Assembly: GCF_003985125.1 (NCBI RefSeq)
Contig: NZ_ML133572.1
Location: forward strand, 1-64,000
Reading direction: 5' to 3'
Length of the DNA: 64,000 nucleotides
Origin: Rhizobium phaseoli
Lineage (GTDB): Bacteria > Pseudomonadota > Alphaproteobacteria > Rhizobiales > Rhizobiaceae
Positions 23,891 to 32,880 of the stretch are shown piece by piece. The notes under the pieces are model-generated. The model did not search any database and was not told the DNA's origin. It saw nothing but the letters and a program-made list of their open reading frames with translations. The position numbers and the translations under genes are program-made. Position 1 is the first letter of the stretch. Each line of letters opens with the position of its first letter.

Positions 23891-25342
23891 ATGGATGACG
23901 TTTTGCAGGCGGTGATCGCCGTCGATGACGCCAAGGTGAGCTTCGGCGCCGTCAGGGCGCTCGACGGCGTCACGCTCCGCGTCATGCCGGGCGAATGCGT
24001 CGGCCTCGTCGGCCACAACGGTGCCGGCAAATCGACGATCGTCAGCGTGATCAATGGCGGACTGACGCCGCATGAAGGAAGCGTGGCTAGCGATGGCGAG
24101 CGGCTGGAGCGCTACGGCATCAACGCCGCGCGCGCTCGCGGTGTGCGCTGCGTCTTCCAGGAATTGTCCCTCTGCCCCAATCTCTCCATCGCAGAAAATG
24201 CGCGCATCATGCACCGCCATCTCGGCGGTTTCGGCTGGCGCAGGCGGGCGGCTAGGATCATCGAGAAAAGCCTCGACGCCGTTTTTCCCGGCCATGGCAT
24301 CGACAGCGGCCGCACCGTCGGCGACCTTTCGATCGCCGAACGGCAGATGGTCGAGATATCCATGGCTTTTTCCGACGCCGGTATTGCGCCGCGGCTGGTG
24401 ATCCTCGATGAACCGACCTCGTCGCTTGACGCAAGCCTCGCCCGCCAGATGCTGGATTATGTCCGCCGCTTCGTTGCCGCCGGCGGCTCCGTCATCTTCA
24501 TCTCGCATATCCTGCACGAGATCCTCGAAACCGCCGACCGCATCATCGTCATGAAGGACGGCCGCGTCGTTGCCGAACGTCCGGCGCGCCAATTTGACCA
24601 TCACGGCCTTGTGGAGGCCATGGGCACCGTCGCGAGGGAAGACACCGGTGATCGCCCGGCGCGCGTACAGTCCGACGCTCCCCTCGTGCTGTCGCATCAG
24701 ACGGCCGGCCGGCCTTTCGCAGCCCGCAAGGGCGAAATCATCGGGCTGGCGGGGCTGGCGGGCCACGGCCAGACCGAGCTCCTCCTCGCCTTGCACGCCG
24801 CGCAGGCCGGCAACTGGCTGCCCGAACGCGATCCGCTCGTCACCTTCGTTGCCGGCGATCGTCGCCTCAACGGCGTTTTCGAACTGTGGAGCATTCTGCG
24901 CAATTTTTCGATCGCCTCGCTCGGCGATCTGTCGCGACGGGGGCTCATCCTTGCGGACGCCGAGCAGACGAAGGGCGCCAACTGGAAGCGCCGGATCGAA
25001 ATCCGCACACCCGACATGGCGAACCGTATCCTGTCGCTTTCCGGCGGCAACCAGCAGAAGGTGCTGTTTGCACGCGCGCTTTCGACACGTGCGCCGGTCG
25101 TTCTGATGGATGACCCGATGCGCGGCGTCGACGTCGGAACCAAGCAGGAGGTCTATGCGATCATCCGCGAAGAAGCTTCGCGCGGGCGCACCTTCATCTG
25201 GTATTCGACCGAGATGGACGAGGTCCGCCTGTGCGACCGCGTCTACGTCTTCCGCGAAGGCCGCATTACCGCGGAACTCGCCGGCGGTGCCGTCAACGAG
25301 GCGAACATCATCGCCGCCTCCTTCGAGGGGGTCGCGGCATGA
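23891..25342 (+). CDS. Ribose-type ABC importer ATPase (RbsA family, two nucleotide domains)
   Basis: 483 aa with two ABC domains. The first has Walker A GHNGAGKST, a signature of LSIAERQMVEISMA and Walker B LVILDEPTSSLD. The second has a degenerate Walker A (GLAGLAGHGQTELL, no GK[ST]) but a full signature LSGGNQQKVLFARAL and VVLMDDPMRGVD. That asymmetry is normal in RbsA/XylG/MglA proteins. I start at the ATG at 23891; the upstream open frame is a shadow of the binding-protein gene. Its stop overlaps the first permease start by ATGA. Confidence 0.92.
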   Translation: MDDVLQAVIAVDDAKVSFGAVRALDGVTLRVMPGECVGLVGHNGAGKSTIVSVINGGLTPHEGSVASDGERLERYGINAARARGVRCVFQELSLCPNLSIAENARIMHRHLGGFGWRRRAARIIEKSLDAVFPGHGIDSGRTVGDLSIAERQMVEISMAFSDAGIAPRLVILDEPTSSLDASLARQMLDYVRRFVAAGGSVIFISHILHEILETADRIIVMKDGRVVAERPARQFDHHGLVEAMGTVAREDTGDRPARVQSDAPLVLSHQTAGRPFAARKGEIIGLAGLAGHGQTELLLALHAAQAGNWLPERDPLVTFVAGDRRLNGVFELWSILRNFSIASLGDLSRRGLILADAEQTKGANWKRRIEIRTPDMANRILSLSGGNQQKVLFARALSTRAPVVLMDDPMRGVDVGTKQEVYAIIREEASRGRTFIWYSTEMDEVRLCDRVYVFREGRITAELAGGAVNEANIIAASFEGVAA

Positions 25343-26286
25343 CGACCCGGCTCTCCTCGGATGCCATGCGTCTCGCCATTCCGGCCCTGTCGCTGACCCT
25401 GCTGCTCGCCGCGGTCTTCTGGCTGCAGCCGCGCGCCATGAGCTATGTCGGGCTCAACCTGCTGTTCAACCTGGCCGTGCCGATCGCGCTTGCGACGATC
25501 GCCCAGATGCTTGTCATGGCAGTGAACGATCTCGACTTGTCGATGGGCACCTTCGTCAGCTTCGTCGCCTGCGTCAGCGCCACGTTTCTGCGCGATACCC
25601 CTGTCATCGGCATCCTGATCCTGGCCGGCGCAATTGCGTCTTACGCGGCGCTCGGCGTCGTCATCCATCTGCGCAACCTGCCATCCATCGTCGTGACCCT
25701 CGGCATGAGCTTCGTCTGGGGCGGCCTTGCCGTCATGCTGCTGCCGGCGCCGGGCGGGCAGGCGCCGGGCTGGGTGCGCTGGCTGATGACCGTCAAGCCG
25801 CCGCTGGCGCCAATGGCGATCGTTGCGAGCATCGTCATTGCCGCCGTCGCGCATCTTCTCGTCACGCGCTCCTCGCTTGGCGTGCTGATCCGCGGCATCG
25901 GCGGCAACCAGCGCTCGGTCGAGCGCGCCGGCTGGTCGATTGTCGCTGCCCGCGCCGCAGCCTATGGGCTCGCCGGCGTTTTCGCCGTCCTTGCCGGTAT
26001 CGCTCTCGTCGGTCTGACGACCTCGGCCGATGCCAACATCGCGCTGCGCTACACGCTTCTGTCGATTGCCGGCGTCATTCTCGGCGGCGGCGAGTTCATC
26101 GGCGGCCGCGTCTCTCCGATCGGCGCCGTCATCGGCGCGCTGACACTCACCCTCGCGGGCTCTTTCCTGTCCTTCCTGCGCATCTCGCCGGACTGGCAGA
26201 TCGGCGCCCAGGGCGCTATCCTGATCATCGTGCTGGCGCTGCGTCTGATGCTCAACCGCTTGGAAAAGCGGGAGAAACGCCGATGA
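25339..26286 (+). CDS. Ribose-type ABC importer permease 1 (RbsC family)
   Basis: 315 aa multi-span membrane protein with the RbsC-family hallmarks NDLDLSMGTFVSFVA, GMSFVWGGLAVMLLP and IAGVILGGGEFIGGRVSPIGAVIGAL. It starts within the ATPase stop (ATGA at 25339) and ends within the next permease start, so the three are translationally coupled. It forms a heterodimeric channel with permease 2. Confidence 0.91.
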   Translation: MTTRLSSDAMRLAIPALSLTLLLAAVFWLQPRAMSYVGLNLLFNLAVPIALATIAQMLVMAVNDLDLSMGTFVSFVACVSATFLRDTPVIGILILAGAIASYAALGVVIHLRNLPSIVVTLGMSFVWGGLAVMLLPAPGGQAPGWVRWLMTVKPPLAPMAIVASIVIAAVAHLLVTRSSLGVLIRGIGGNQRSVERAGWSIVAARAAAYGLAGVFAVLAGIALVGLTTSADANIALRYTLLSIAGVILGGGEFIGGRVSPIGAVIGALTLTLAGSFLSFLRISPDWQIGAQGAILIIVLALRLMLNRLEKREKRR

Positions 26287-27230
26287 CCGTCGCCAGCCTT
26301 TTCGGCAAACCCTGGATCTGGTCGTGGCTTGCCGCCTTCGCCGTCTGGTTTCTGACGATCATGGTGACATTCGGTGCCAGCGCGCTCGGCCTGTCGCAGG
26401 CAGCACTTACCTTCGCGGCCTTCTCGGTCGTTGTCGGCATCGGCCAGATGTTCGTCATCACCCTCGGTCCCGGCAACATCGATCTCTCGGTTCCCGCCAC
26501 CATGACGCTCGCTGGTACCGTGGCGCTGAAACTGATGAACGTCGAAAACGGAATGATCCTGCCGGGGCTCATCGTTGCGGTCCTCATCGGCCTTGCCGTC
26601 GGCCTCGGCAACTATGTGCTCATCAAGGCGCTCAGGATTCCGCCGATTATCGCCACGCTATCCATGAGCTTCATCGTGCAGTCGGCGGCGATCTGGACGA
26701 ACCGGGGACTGCGCATCAAACCCCCGAGCATGCTCGCGGAATTCACCACGTCGACGACGCTCGGTGTGCCGAATGTGGCGATCGTCGCGCTGATCATCTC
26801 GCTGATCGCCTGGTTCCTGCTCGAGAAAACGATCTACGGGCGCTGGATCTCGGCGATCGGCCAGAGCATGCCGGCCGCGCGCATGGCCGGAATTCCGGTC
26901 GACGGCACGCGCTTCGTCACCTATCTTTTCTGTGCCGTGCTCGCCTCCGTCGCGGGTTATCTGCTCGCCTGCTTCTCTGGCGGTGCGGCGCTCAACATGG
27001 GTTCCGAATATCTCCTCACCTCGATTGCCGTCGTGGTGATCGGCGGCACCGCGGTTGCCGGCGGCGATTCCAACGTGCCGGGCATCTGGGGCGCATCGCT
27101 CTTCATGTTCCTTGTCGTCTCCATGCTCAACACCTACGGGCTGGGCGCCGGCATCCGCCTCATCATGACCGGCCTCATCATCATCAGCGTCATCATGCTT
27201 GCCGGCGGCCGAAGGGCCGGCATGCGATAA
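26283..27230 (+). CDS. Ribose-type ABC importer permease 2 (RbsC family)
   Basis: 315 aa. Conserved RbsC segments are PGNIDLSVPATMTLAGTVAL, TLSMSFIVQSAAIW and SIAVVVIGGTAVAGGDSNVPG. It starts by ATGA overlap with permease 1 at 26283; the long upstream frame is a shadow. Two different RbsC-type permeases in one operon are common in rhizobial sugar importers. Confidence 0.91.
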   Translation: MTVASLFGKPWIWSWLAAFAVWFLTIMVTFGASALGLSQAALTFAAFSVVVGIGQMFVITLGPGNIDLSVPATMTLAGTVALKLMNVENGMILPGLIVAVLIGLAVGLGNYVLIKALRIPPIIATLSMSFIVQSAAIWTNRGLRIKPPSMLAEFTTSTTLGVPNVAIVALIISLIAWFLLEKTIYGRWISAIGQSMPAARMAGIPVDGTRFVTYLFCAVLASVAGYLLACFSGGAALNMGSEYLLTSIAVVVIGGTAVAGGDSNVPGIWGASLFMFLVVSMLNTYGLGAGIRLIMTGLIIISVIMLAGGRRAGMR

Positions 27231-27244
27231 ACGGAAAGACCATC

Positions 27245-28159
27245 ATGGCAGAGGCCAGCATTTACGAAATTCACGACCCCCGCTTCCGGCAGATGATCGT
27301 GACGAGCGCCGGCCTCGACGAACTCTATTCCGGCTGTCGCTGGGCGGAGGGTCCCGTCTGGTTCAACGACGCCAACCAGCTTCTGTGGAGCGACATTCCC
27401 AACCAGCGCATGCTGCGGTGGACGCCCGAAGGCGGCGTTTCCGTCTACCGCCAACCCTCCAACTTCACCAACGGCCACACCCGCGACCGGCAGGGCCGGC
27501 TGATCTCCTGCGAACATGGCGGGCGCCGTGTGACGCGCACCGAAATCGACGGCTCGATCACCGTGCTCGCCGACCGTTTCGAGGGTGCGCCGCTCAACTC
27601 GCCGAACGATGTCGTGGTGAAGTCGGACGGCACCGTCTGGTTCACCGATCCCACCTACGGCATCATGTCCGACTATGAGGGCTATCAGGCCCAGCCGGAG
27701 CAAGCGACCCGCAACGTCTACCGGCTCGATCCGGCGACCGGCGAGTTGTCTGCGGTCGTCAAGGATTTCGTTCAGCCGAATGGCCTGGCCTTTTCGCCTG
27801 ACGAGACGATACTCTACATCGCCGACTCGGCGGCAAGCCATGACGACGGCTTGCCCCGTCACATCCGCGCCTTCGACGTGGTCGACGGCAAAAGCCTCGC
27901 GAACGGCCGCGTCTTCTGTCACATCGACAACGGCATTCCCGACGGCATCCGGACGGATGTCAACGGCAACCTCTGGTCCAGTGCCGGCGACGGCGTGCAT
28001 TGCTTCGACCCAGCAGGCAAACGGATCGGCAAGATCCGCGTGCCGCAGACTGTTGCGAATCTCACCTTCGGGGGACCCAGACGCAACCGGCTGTTCATTG
28101 CCGCCACACGTTCGGTCTATTCGGTATATGTCGCCACGACCGGCGCCCAGACGCCCTGA
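27245..28159 (+). CDS. SMP-30/gluconolactonase-family lactonase
   Basis: 304 aa six-bladed propeller of the SMP-30/Gnl/LRE family. GCRWAEGPVWFNDANQLLWSDIPNQRMLRW at the N-terminal third contains the metal-binding Glu, LNSPNDVVVKSDGTVWFTDPTYG carries the Asn/Asp pair, and YIADSAA the catalytic-type Asp (segments quoted in parts). It would hydrolyse an aldonolactone to the acid. Fifteen bases behind permease 2, it suggests oxidative rather than phosphorylative use of the imported sugar, or import of a lactone (inference). No sugar dehydrogenase is in this operon. Confidence 0.88.
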   Translation: MAEASIYEIHDPRFRQMIVTSAGLDELYSGCRWAEGPVWFNDANQLLWSDIPNQRMLRWTPEGGVSVYRQPSNFTNGHTRDRQGRLISCEHGGRRVTRTEIDGSITVLADRFEGAPLNSPNDVVVKSDGTVWFTDPTYGIMSDYEGYQAQPEQATRNVYRLDPATGELSAVVKDFVQPNGLAFSPDETILYIADSAASHDDGLPRHIRAFDVVDGKSLANGRVFCHIDNGIPDGIRTDVNGNLWSSAGDGVHCFDPAGKRIGKIRVPQTVANLTFGGPRRNRLFIAATRSVYSVYVATTGAQTP

Positions 28160-28303
28160 GCGTGCCGCTCCAAGCTCACGCGGTATTTTCGCGGCGGCAC
28201 CGGCATTCTGGTATCGTCTTTATCAAGGTTCCGGCCGCCTCAATTTGTTGAGACGATAAGGAGAGGGGAAATCATCCTCGCCGGCACCGGCCTGCGCTCG
28301 CAA

Positions 28304-29233
28304 TCACGGAGATCGCAGCAGGGCGTCGATTTCGGCGCGTGAAGGCATGGCGGGCGCTGTGCCGTGCCGTGTGACTGCAATGGCAGCGGTCGCGCAGCCG
28401 AAACGGACGGCTTCGATCGGCGCCTGTCCTTCGGAAATCGCCGTCGCGAACCCGCCGAGGAACCCGTCGCCGGCTCCGGTTGTGTCAATGACATTTCCCG
28501 CCGCAAATGCGGGGACGAATTCGCTCTGCCCGGCCGCGTGATAGTATGCCCCGCGTTTGCCCAGCGTAATGATCACCGCTTGCGCCCCTCGATCGACCAG
28601 TGTGCGAGCCGCAGCACGTGCCTGCTCATCGGTTTCGATTGCGTGGCCGACCAATTCCGCCGCTTCGACTTCATTGGGGACGATGAAATCACACAGGCCG
28701 TAGATGCTGTCCGGGATCACCCGTGCCGGCGCCGGGTTGAAGATCGTCGTTGCCCCTGCCCTTTTGGCCATCGCCAATCCATGCATGGCGGCCTCGAGCG
28801 GCTGTTCGAGCTGGGTCATGAAAATGGCGGCGCTTTCGATCTCCGCCCGATTCGCATCGACATCCTCGATGCCGATGAGGCCCGCCGCACCCGGTGCGAC
28901 AATGATGGCATTGTCGCCGCTCACCTCGTCGACGAAGATGAAGGCGGCGCCGCTGGAAACGCCGTCCATCTTCATCACATTGGCTTTGACGCCCGCCTCC
29001 GCATAGGCTGATAGCGCCATCGCGCCGAACGGGTCGTTGCCGACCCGTGAAATGAAGGTCACCTTGCCGCCCGCCTTTGCCGCCGCAATTGCCTGATTGG
29101 ACCCCTTGCCTCCCGGCCCGAGCGTGAAACCAGACCCCATCAGCGTCTCGGCAATATGGGGCAGGCGCTTTGCCTTATAGGCAGTGTCGGCAGCAAAAAT
29201 GCCGAGGATGACGATCCCGCTTTTCTCGCTCAT
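28304..29233 (-). CDS. PfkB-family sugar kinase (ribokinase-like)
   Basis: 309 aa. PfkB signature 1 region GGKGSNQAIAAAKAGGKVTFISRVGNDPFG and signature 2 DTTGAGDGFLGGFA with the catalytic Asp of GAGD (quoted in parts). The ATG at 29233 follows GGAGGAGG and overlaps the stop of the FucU-like gene by ATGA; the longer frame to 29317 is a shadow. It would phosphorylate the sugar delivered by the LacI-controlled importer upstream, after anomer conversion by the FucU-like protein. Whether the substrate is ribose, fucose or a ketose is not fixed by sequence. Confidence 0.9.
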   Translation of the reverse strand: MSEKSGIVILGIFAADTAYKAKRLPHIAETLMGSGFTLGPGGKGSNQAIAAAKAGGKVTFISRVGNDPFGAMALSAYAEAGVKANVMKMDGVSSGAAFIFVDEVSGDNAIIVAPGAAGLIGIEDVDANRAEIESAAIFMTQLEQPLEAAMHGLAMAKRAGATTIFNPAPARVIPDSIYGLCDFIVPNEVEAAELVGHAIETDEQARAAARTLVDRGAQAVIITLGKRGAYYHAAGQSEFVPAFAAGNVIDTTGAGDGFLGGFATAISEGQAPIEAVRFGCATAAIAVTRHGTAPAMPSRAEIDALLRSP

Positions 29234-29691
29234 CGGACCGCCTCCTCCGCCGGAATGACGCCCTTGGTCAGAAGGAAACATCCGTAGAAGCGCAGTTCCC
29301 CCGTTGCGATCACGCAATAGGCCTTCTTGGCGATTTCGTAGAAGGCCATGCGTTCGACGGGATACATCGGCGATGGCTTGCCCTCGGCACGGTCGACGAT
29401 CGCCTGGACTTCCTGTTGAATCGGGGGAATTTCATCCGGCTTGCCAATCACTTCCATGCGGCCCACCGATGGCTGGATGGGCGTGTCCAGCGGCAAGACC
29501 GAAAGGATCGCATCGATTGCCTGCGGCGCGGAAATGTTTTCCATGGTCAGCAGCGTCCCCAGGCGAGTCTGCCGGGCAATCGAATCCGACGGAAAATTCA
29601 TGTCTGAGATGACGAGAGAATCGCCGTGTCCCATATTGCAAAGTGCTTGAAGAATGTCGCCGTTGAGTTCGGCCCGAATTCCCTTGAGCAT
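29230..29691 (-). CDS. RbsD/FucU-family sugar mutarotase (FucU-like)
   Basis: 153 aa. The N-terminus MLKGIRAELNGDILQALCNMGHGDSLVISDMNFP resembles FucU more than RbsD, with the catalytic-type His in GHGD and Asp in SDMNFP; YPVERMAFYEIAKKAYCVIATGE is the conserved C-terminal half. It interconverts sugar anomers before phosphorylation. The start at 29691 is preceded by AAGGAT. It sits between the LacI gene and the PfkB kinase in the same transcription unit. Confidence 0.88.
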   Translation of the reverse strand: MLKGIRAELNGDILQALCNMGHGDSLVISDMNFPSDSIARQTRLGTLLTMENISAPQAIDAILSVLPLDTPIQPSVGRMEVIGKPDEIPPIQQEVQAIVDRAEGKPSPMYPVERMAFYEIAKKAYCVIATGELRFYGCFLLTKGVIPAEEAVR

Positions 29692-29733
29692 CGATCTTCC
29701 ATCCTTTTCTCGTTGCCGGAGCACCGGCCTGCT

Positions 29734-30771
29734 TCAATTCGTATGGCCGGCGCTTTCCGGCTTGGGCTGCGGGCATGGGCCGCTCGAACCACGCACGATC
29801 AGCGATCCGTCGACCATTTCGTCCTCCGCACCCGGCGGTTCCGCCAAGAGAAGTCCGACCGCGCGCCGCGCCAGCATGTCGGCCGGCTGACGTATGGTCG
29901 TCAGCCTGGGAACGACGAGATTGGCGAGCGAAATATCGTCGAACCCTGTCACCGACAGTTTGCGCGGCACGTCGATCTTCAGGTCGCGCGCTGTGCGCAG
30001 CGCGCCGATGGCCTGCTGATCGCTGGCAGCCGCAATCGCCGTCGGCCGGTCCTGTGGCGGGCGCGAAAGCAGGTTGCGGGCAATTCTTTCCCCGGACTCG
30101 TAGTCGAACCTGCCATAGGCAATTTCCAGTTCAACGGGTTCGCCGGTCTTGCCGAAGACGTCCATGCGGCCGACGAAGCCCTCCTTGCGCATGCGCCCCG
30201 CCTCGGTGTCAACCGGCCCGGCAATATAGGCGATGCGGCGGTGCCCGAGCCCGTAGAGATGGTCGGCAATCAGCGCGGCTGCCTGCGCGTGGTTGGTCGA
30301 CACCAGGGGAAATGTGCCGAAGCGCCGGTCCAGCGAGATGATTGGCACGGATGCCGGCGCCTGGAGGCCTGAACCGTCGCTCGAAGCCACGACGATGATG
30401 CCGCGCACCGACCGGTGGAGGAAGGCTGAAACGTGGCTCTGCTCCGCCTCGCGGTCGTCATGCGAGCTTGCCAGCATCAGGCTATGCGCACACTCGAGCG
30501 CCGCACGCTCGACGCTTGCCGCAAGTTGCGCGAAGAACGGATTGGTGATGTCGGGAACGATGAGGCCGATGACGTCGGTTCTGCTGGTGCGTAACGCTCT
30601 CGCGGTGACGTTCGGGCGGTAACCGAGCGCTGAAATAGCGTCGTTGACCTTTTCTCGAAGCATGGGTTTGACTGCGGCTTCGCCCGACAGCACACGCGAA
30701 ACGGTGCCGACAGAGACGCCTGCATATTCGGCAACATCCTTGACTGTCGGCATCTTTGACATTTTCGACAT
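29734..30771 (-). CDS. LacI-family regulator of the second sugar importer
   Basis: 345 aa. HTH at residues 8-28 (PTVKDVAEYAGVSVGTVSRVL) and a full sugar-sensing domain with DRRFGTFPLVSTNHAQAA and GFDDISLANLVVPRLTTIRQP. Three near-adjacent ATG codons (30771, 30762, 30753) are possible; I use the first, which has GCGGG before it. The gene lies inside the operon, between permease 2 and the FucU-like gene, so it autoregulates with the importer. Its likely operators are the two TGAAACGTTTCA sites upstream of the binding-protein gene. Confidence 0.93.
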   Translation of the reverse strand: MSKMSKMPTVKDVAEYAGVSVGTVSRVLSGEAAVKPMLREKVNDAISALGYRPNVTARALRTSRTDVIGLIVPDITNPFFAQLAASVERAALECAHSLMLASSHDDREAEQSHVSAFLHRSVRGIIVVASSDGSGLQAPASVPIISLDRRFGTFPLVSTNHAQAAALIADHLYGLGHRRIAYIAGPVDTEAGRMRKEGFVGRMDVFGKTGEPVELEIAYGRFDYESGERIARNLLSRPPQDRPTAIAAASDQQAIGALRTARDLKIDVPRKLSVTGFDDISLANLVVPRLTTIRQPADMLARRAVGLLLAEPPGAEDEMVDGSLIVRGSSGPCPQPKPESAGHTN

Positions 30772-30778
30772 CCCGCAG

Positions 30779-31690
30779 CTACTTGACGGCGCCCGCGGTC
30801 ATCCCGGCGATGATGTGCTTTTCCAGGACGACGCCGACGACAACAAGCGGCAGGATGCCGGCGGTGGAAAGGGCAGCCATCGACCACCAGTTGATGCCCT
30901 GGCTGCCTGTCTGGCTGGCAATCATCACCGGCAGCGTGTTGGTATTGGTGGAGGTCAGCAGTGCGGCGAAGAAATATTCGTTCCAGCACAGGATCAGCGC
31001 CAACAGGAAGGCGGCCACCATGCCCGGCAGAACGAGCGGCACGATGATGCGGGCAAAGGCGCCCCAGATCGACAGGCCATCGACGAGGGCTGCCTCCTCG
31101 AGCTCTACCGGGATCGTGGCGAACTGGTCGCGCATGATCCAGACGACGATCGGCAGGACCATCAGCGTATAGACGGCGATCATGCCGGCATAAGTGTCGA
31201 GCAGCGCCAGCTCCTTATAGAGAACCAGGAACGGCAGGGCGAGGACGACCGGCGGCATGATCAGCTGCGACAGGAAGAAAAAGGAAATGTCGGAATTGCG
31301 CATATGGCCGAACGTGTAGGAAAAGCGGCTGAGGCCGTAGGCGGCCAACGATCCGAGCACGACCGCAAGCGCGGATGCCGTAACGGAGATGATGACGCTG
31401 TTCCAGAGCCGGCGCATAAACTCGTCGCGCACCGTCGATACCTGGGCGATCGTATCGGGAGAGAGCCCGAGCGAGCGCCAGCCCAGCCAGCTGGGCGTAA
31501 AGTTGAACCAGGGGACCAGATTGCCGCGCATGACATCGGCGGCCGTCTTGAACGACGTCGAAACCGTCCAGAACAGCGGGAAGATGCAGACACACGCCCA
31601 GGTGACGAGCAAGCCGTAGACGGCCAGACGCATGGCCCACCAGCGAATGCGCTGAGCCCGCCCGTATTTTTCGAAATCGATGCGAACCAT
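30779..31690 (-). CDS. ABC sugar importer permease (MalG/UgpE type)
   Basis: 303 aa inner-membrane permease with about six spans and the EAA loop EEAALVDGLSIWGAFARIIVP; the C-terminus EKHIIAGMTAGAVK is typical for the group. Its ATG overlaps the stop of the preceding permease (TGATG at 31688-31692). It pairs with that permease. Confidence 0.92.
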   Translation of the reverse strand: MVRIDFEKYGRAQRIRWWAMRLAVYGLLVTWACVCIFPLFWTVSTSFKTAADVMRGNLVPWFNFTPSWLGWRSLGLSPDTIAQVSTVRDEFMRRLWNSVIISVTASALAVVLGSLAAYGLSRFSYTFGHMRNSDISFFFLSQLIMPPVVLALPFLVLYKELALLDTYAGMIAVYTLMVLPIVVWIMRDQFATIPVELEEAALVDGLSIWGAFARIIVPLVLPGMVAAFLLALILCWNEYFFAALLTSTNTNTLPVMIASQTGSQGINWWSMAALSTAGILPLVVVGVVLEKHIIAGMTAGAVK

Positions 31691-32808
31691 CAGAGCCTTC
31701 CTGTCATCCGCTTCACGATACGGTCTGCGATCTTCATCAGCCCCGTCATCCCGATGACGATGATCACCAGATAGACGAGCGCGAGCAAGGTACCGTATCC
31801 GACATTCGAACGGTCGCGATATTCACGATAGATGAAACTGGTGACGGAGTCGGTCGCGCCGCCGGGGCCTCCCGACGTCACGGTGATGATGATGTCGGCG
31901 AGCTTGAGCTTGAAGATCACGCGGATCATCACCGCCGTCACCGAAACCGGCAGCATGAGCGGAAAAGTGACCTTCCAGAAGCGCTGCCATTTGGTGGCTC
32001 CATCGACTTCGGCCGCCTCCAGCACCTCCCTGGACAAGCCCTGCAATCCGGCAAGCAGCATGATCATCATGAAGGGAATGAAGGTCCAGGCATCCATGAT
32101 CATGATCGAAAGCTTCGCCGTCAGCGGATCGCCGAAGAAGGAGGGATTTTCCCAGCCAAGCCAGCGGGCGAAGCGCGCGACCGGGCCGAAACGGGTCTCC
32201 AGCATCGACTTGCCGACCATCCAGCTCACCGCGACCGGCGACAGCATCAAAGGGATGAGGAAGGTGACCCGCCAGAATTTTCGGGCGATAATTTCCTGGT
32301 TGAGGAGCAGCGCCAGCCCGAAGGCGATTGCATATTCGACCACGATCGCCAGGCAATAAAGGACCATGTTCAGCAGGGCATTGGCATAGAACGGATCGGC
32401 AATCATCCGGCGCACATTGTCGAGCCCATTGAAGCGCCGCCCGGTCGAGGAGGCTAGGTTCCAATCGGAAAAGCCAATCCAGAGCGCAAAGAGCAGCGGG
32501 AAGACCACCATCGACACGACGAAAAGCGCGGCCGGCAGAACAAAAAGCGCCTTCTTGCCCGGCTCGCCGTAGATGACGACGCGCGTGACGCAAAGAACGG
32601 CGGCCCAGAGAAAATAGGCATAAAGAACCGGCCGCCAGTTCGCAAAACCCCTACCGGTCCAGCCGAGTTCATGCGCCCCCTGCAAGACAAAGGATGTTAT
32701 GAACCATATGGCGCTCAGCCACAGAGCCGTGCGGCCCCAGAAACGACGGCTCGCGGAAATGGAGCCGGCTTCGACCGTGTGGAGCAGGTCGCCTTCGACT
32801 GTCGACAT
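31690..32808 (-). CDS. ABC sugar importer permease (MalF/UgpA type), long form
   Basis: 372 aa, about 80 residues longer than usual because of an N-terminal extension with two extra predicted spans (WLSAIWFITSFVLQ and PVLYAYFLWAAVLCVTRVVI). The core follows with FVLPAALFVVSMVVFPLLFALWIGFSDW and the EAA loop EAAEVDGATKWQRFWKVTFP (quoted in parts). Second gene of the operon, 72 bases after the binding-protein stop, with a strong hairpin between. Confidence 0.9.
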   Translation of the reverse strand: MSTVEGDLLHTVEAGSISASRRFWGRTALWLSAIWFITSFVLQGAHELGWTGRGFANWRPVLYAYFLWAAVLCVTRVVIYGEPGKKALFVLPAALFVVSMVVFPLLFALWIGFSDWNLASSTGRRFNGLDNVRRMIADPFYANALLNMVLYCLAIVVEYAIAFGLALLLNQEIIARKFWRVTFLIPLMLSPVAVSWMVGKSMLETRFGPVARFARWLGWENPSFFGDPLTAKLSIMIMDAWTFIPFMMIMLLAGLQGLSREVLEAAEVDGATKWQRFWKVTFPLMLPVSVTAVMIRVIFKLKLADIIITVTSGGPGGATDSVTSFIYREYRDRSNVGYGTLLALVYLVIIVIGMTGLMKIADRIVKRMTGRL

Positions 32809-32833
32809 GATATTCCTCGCCCGGATAGAAAAG

Positions 32834-32866
32834 GCGCCGGCGGAATCGCTTTCGATCCGCCGGCGC
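32834..32866 (-). other. Intercistronic hairpin after the binding-protein gene
   Basis: GCGCCGGCGGA (32834-32844) pairs perfectly with TCCGCCGGCGC (32856-32866); a TCG/CGA pair inside the loop extends the stem past one bulged base. On the coding (minus) strand no T-run follows before the permease start at 32808. Likely mRNA stabiliser. Confidence 0.65.
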
Positions 32867-32880
32867 GTTTGGTCAGCCGA

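Noticed and set aside
24697..25143. Second domain of the RbsA-like ATPase considered broken because its Walker A lacks GK[ST]
   Set aside because: Degenerate second Walker A with an intact signature is normal for RbsA/MglA-type ATPases, so it is not a defect.
28160..28303. Search for a terminator between the convergent lactonase and PfkB kinase genes
   Set aside because: No clear stem-loop with a T-run was found in these 144 bases.
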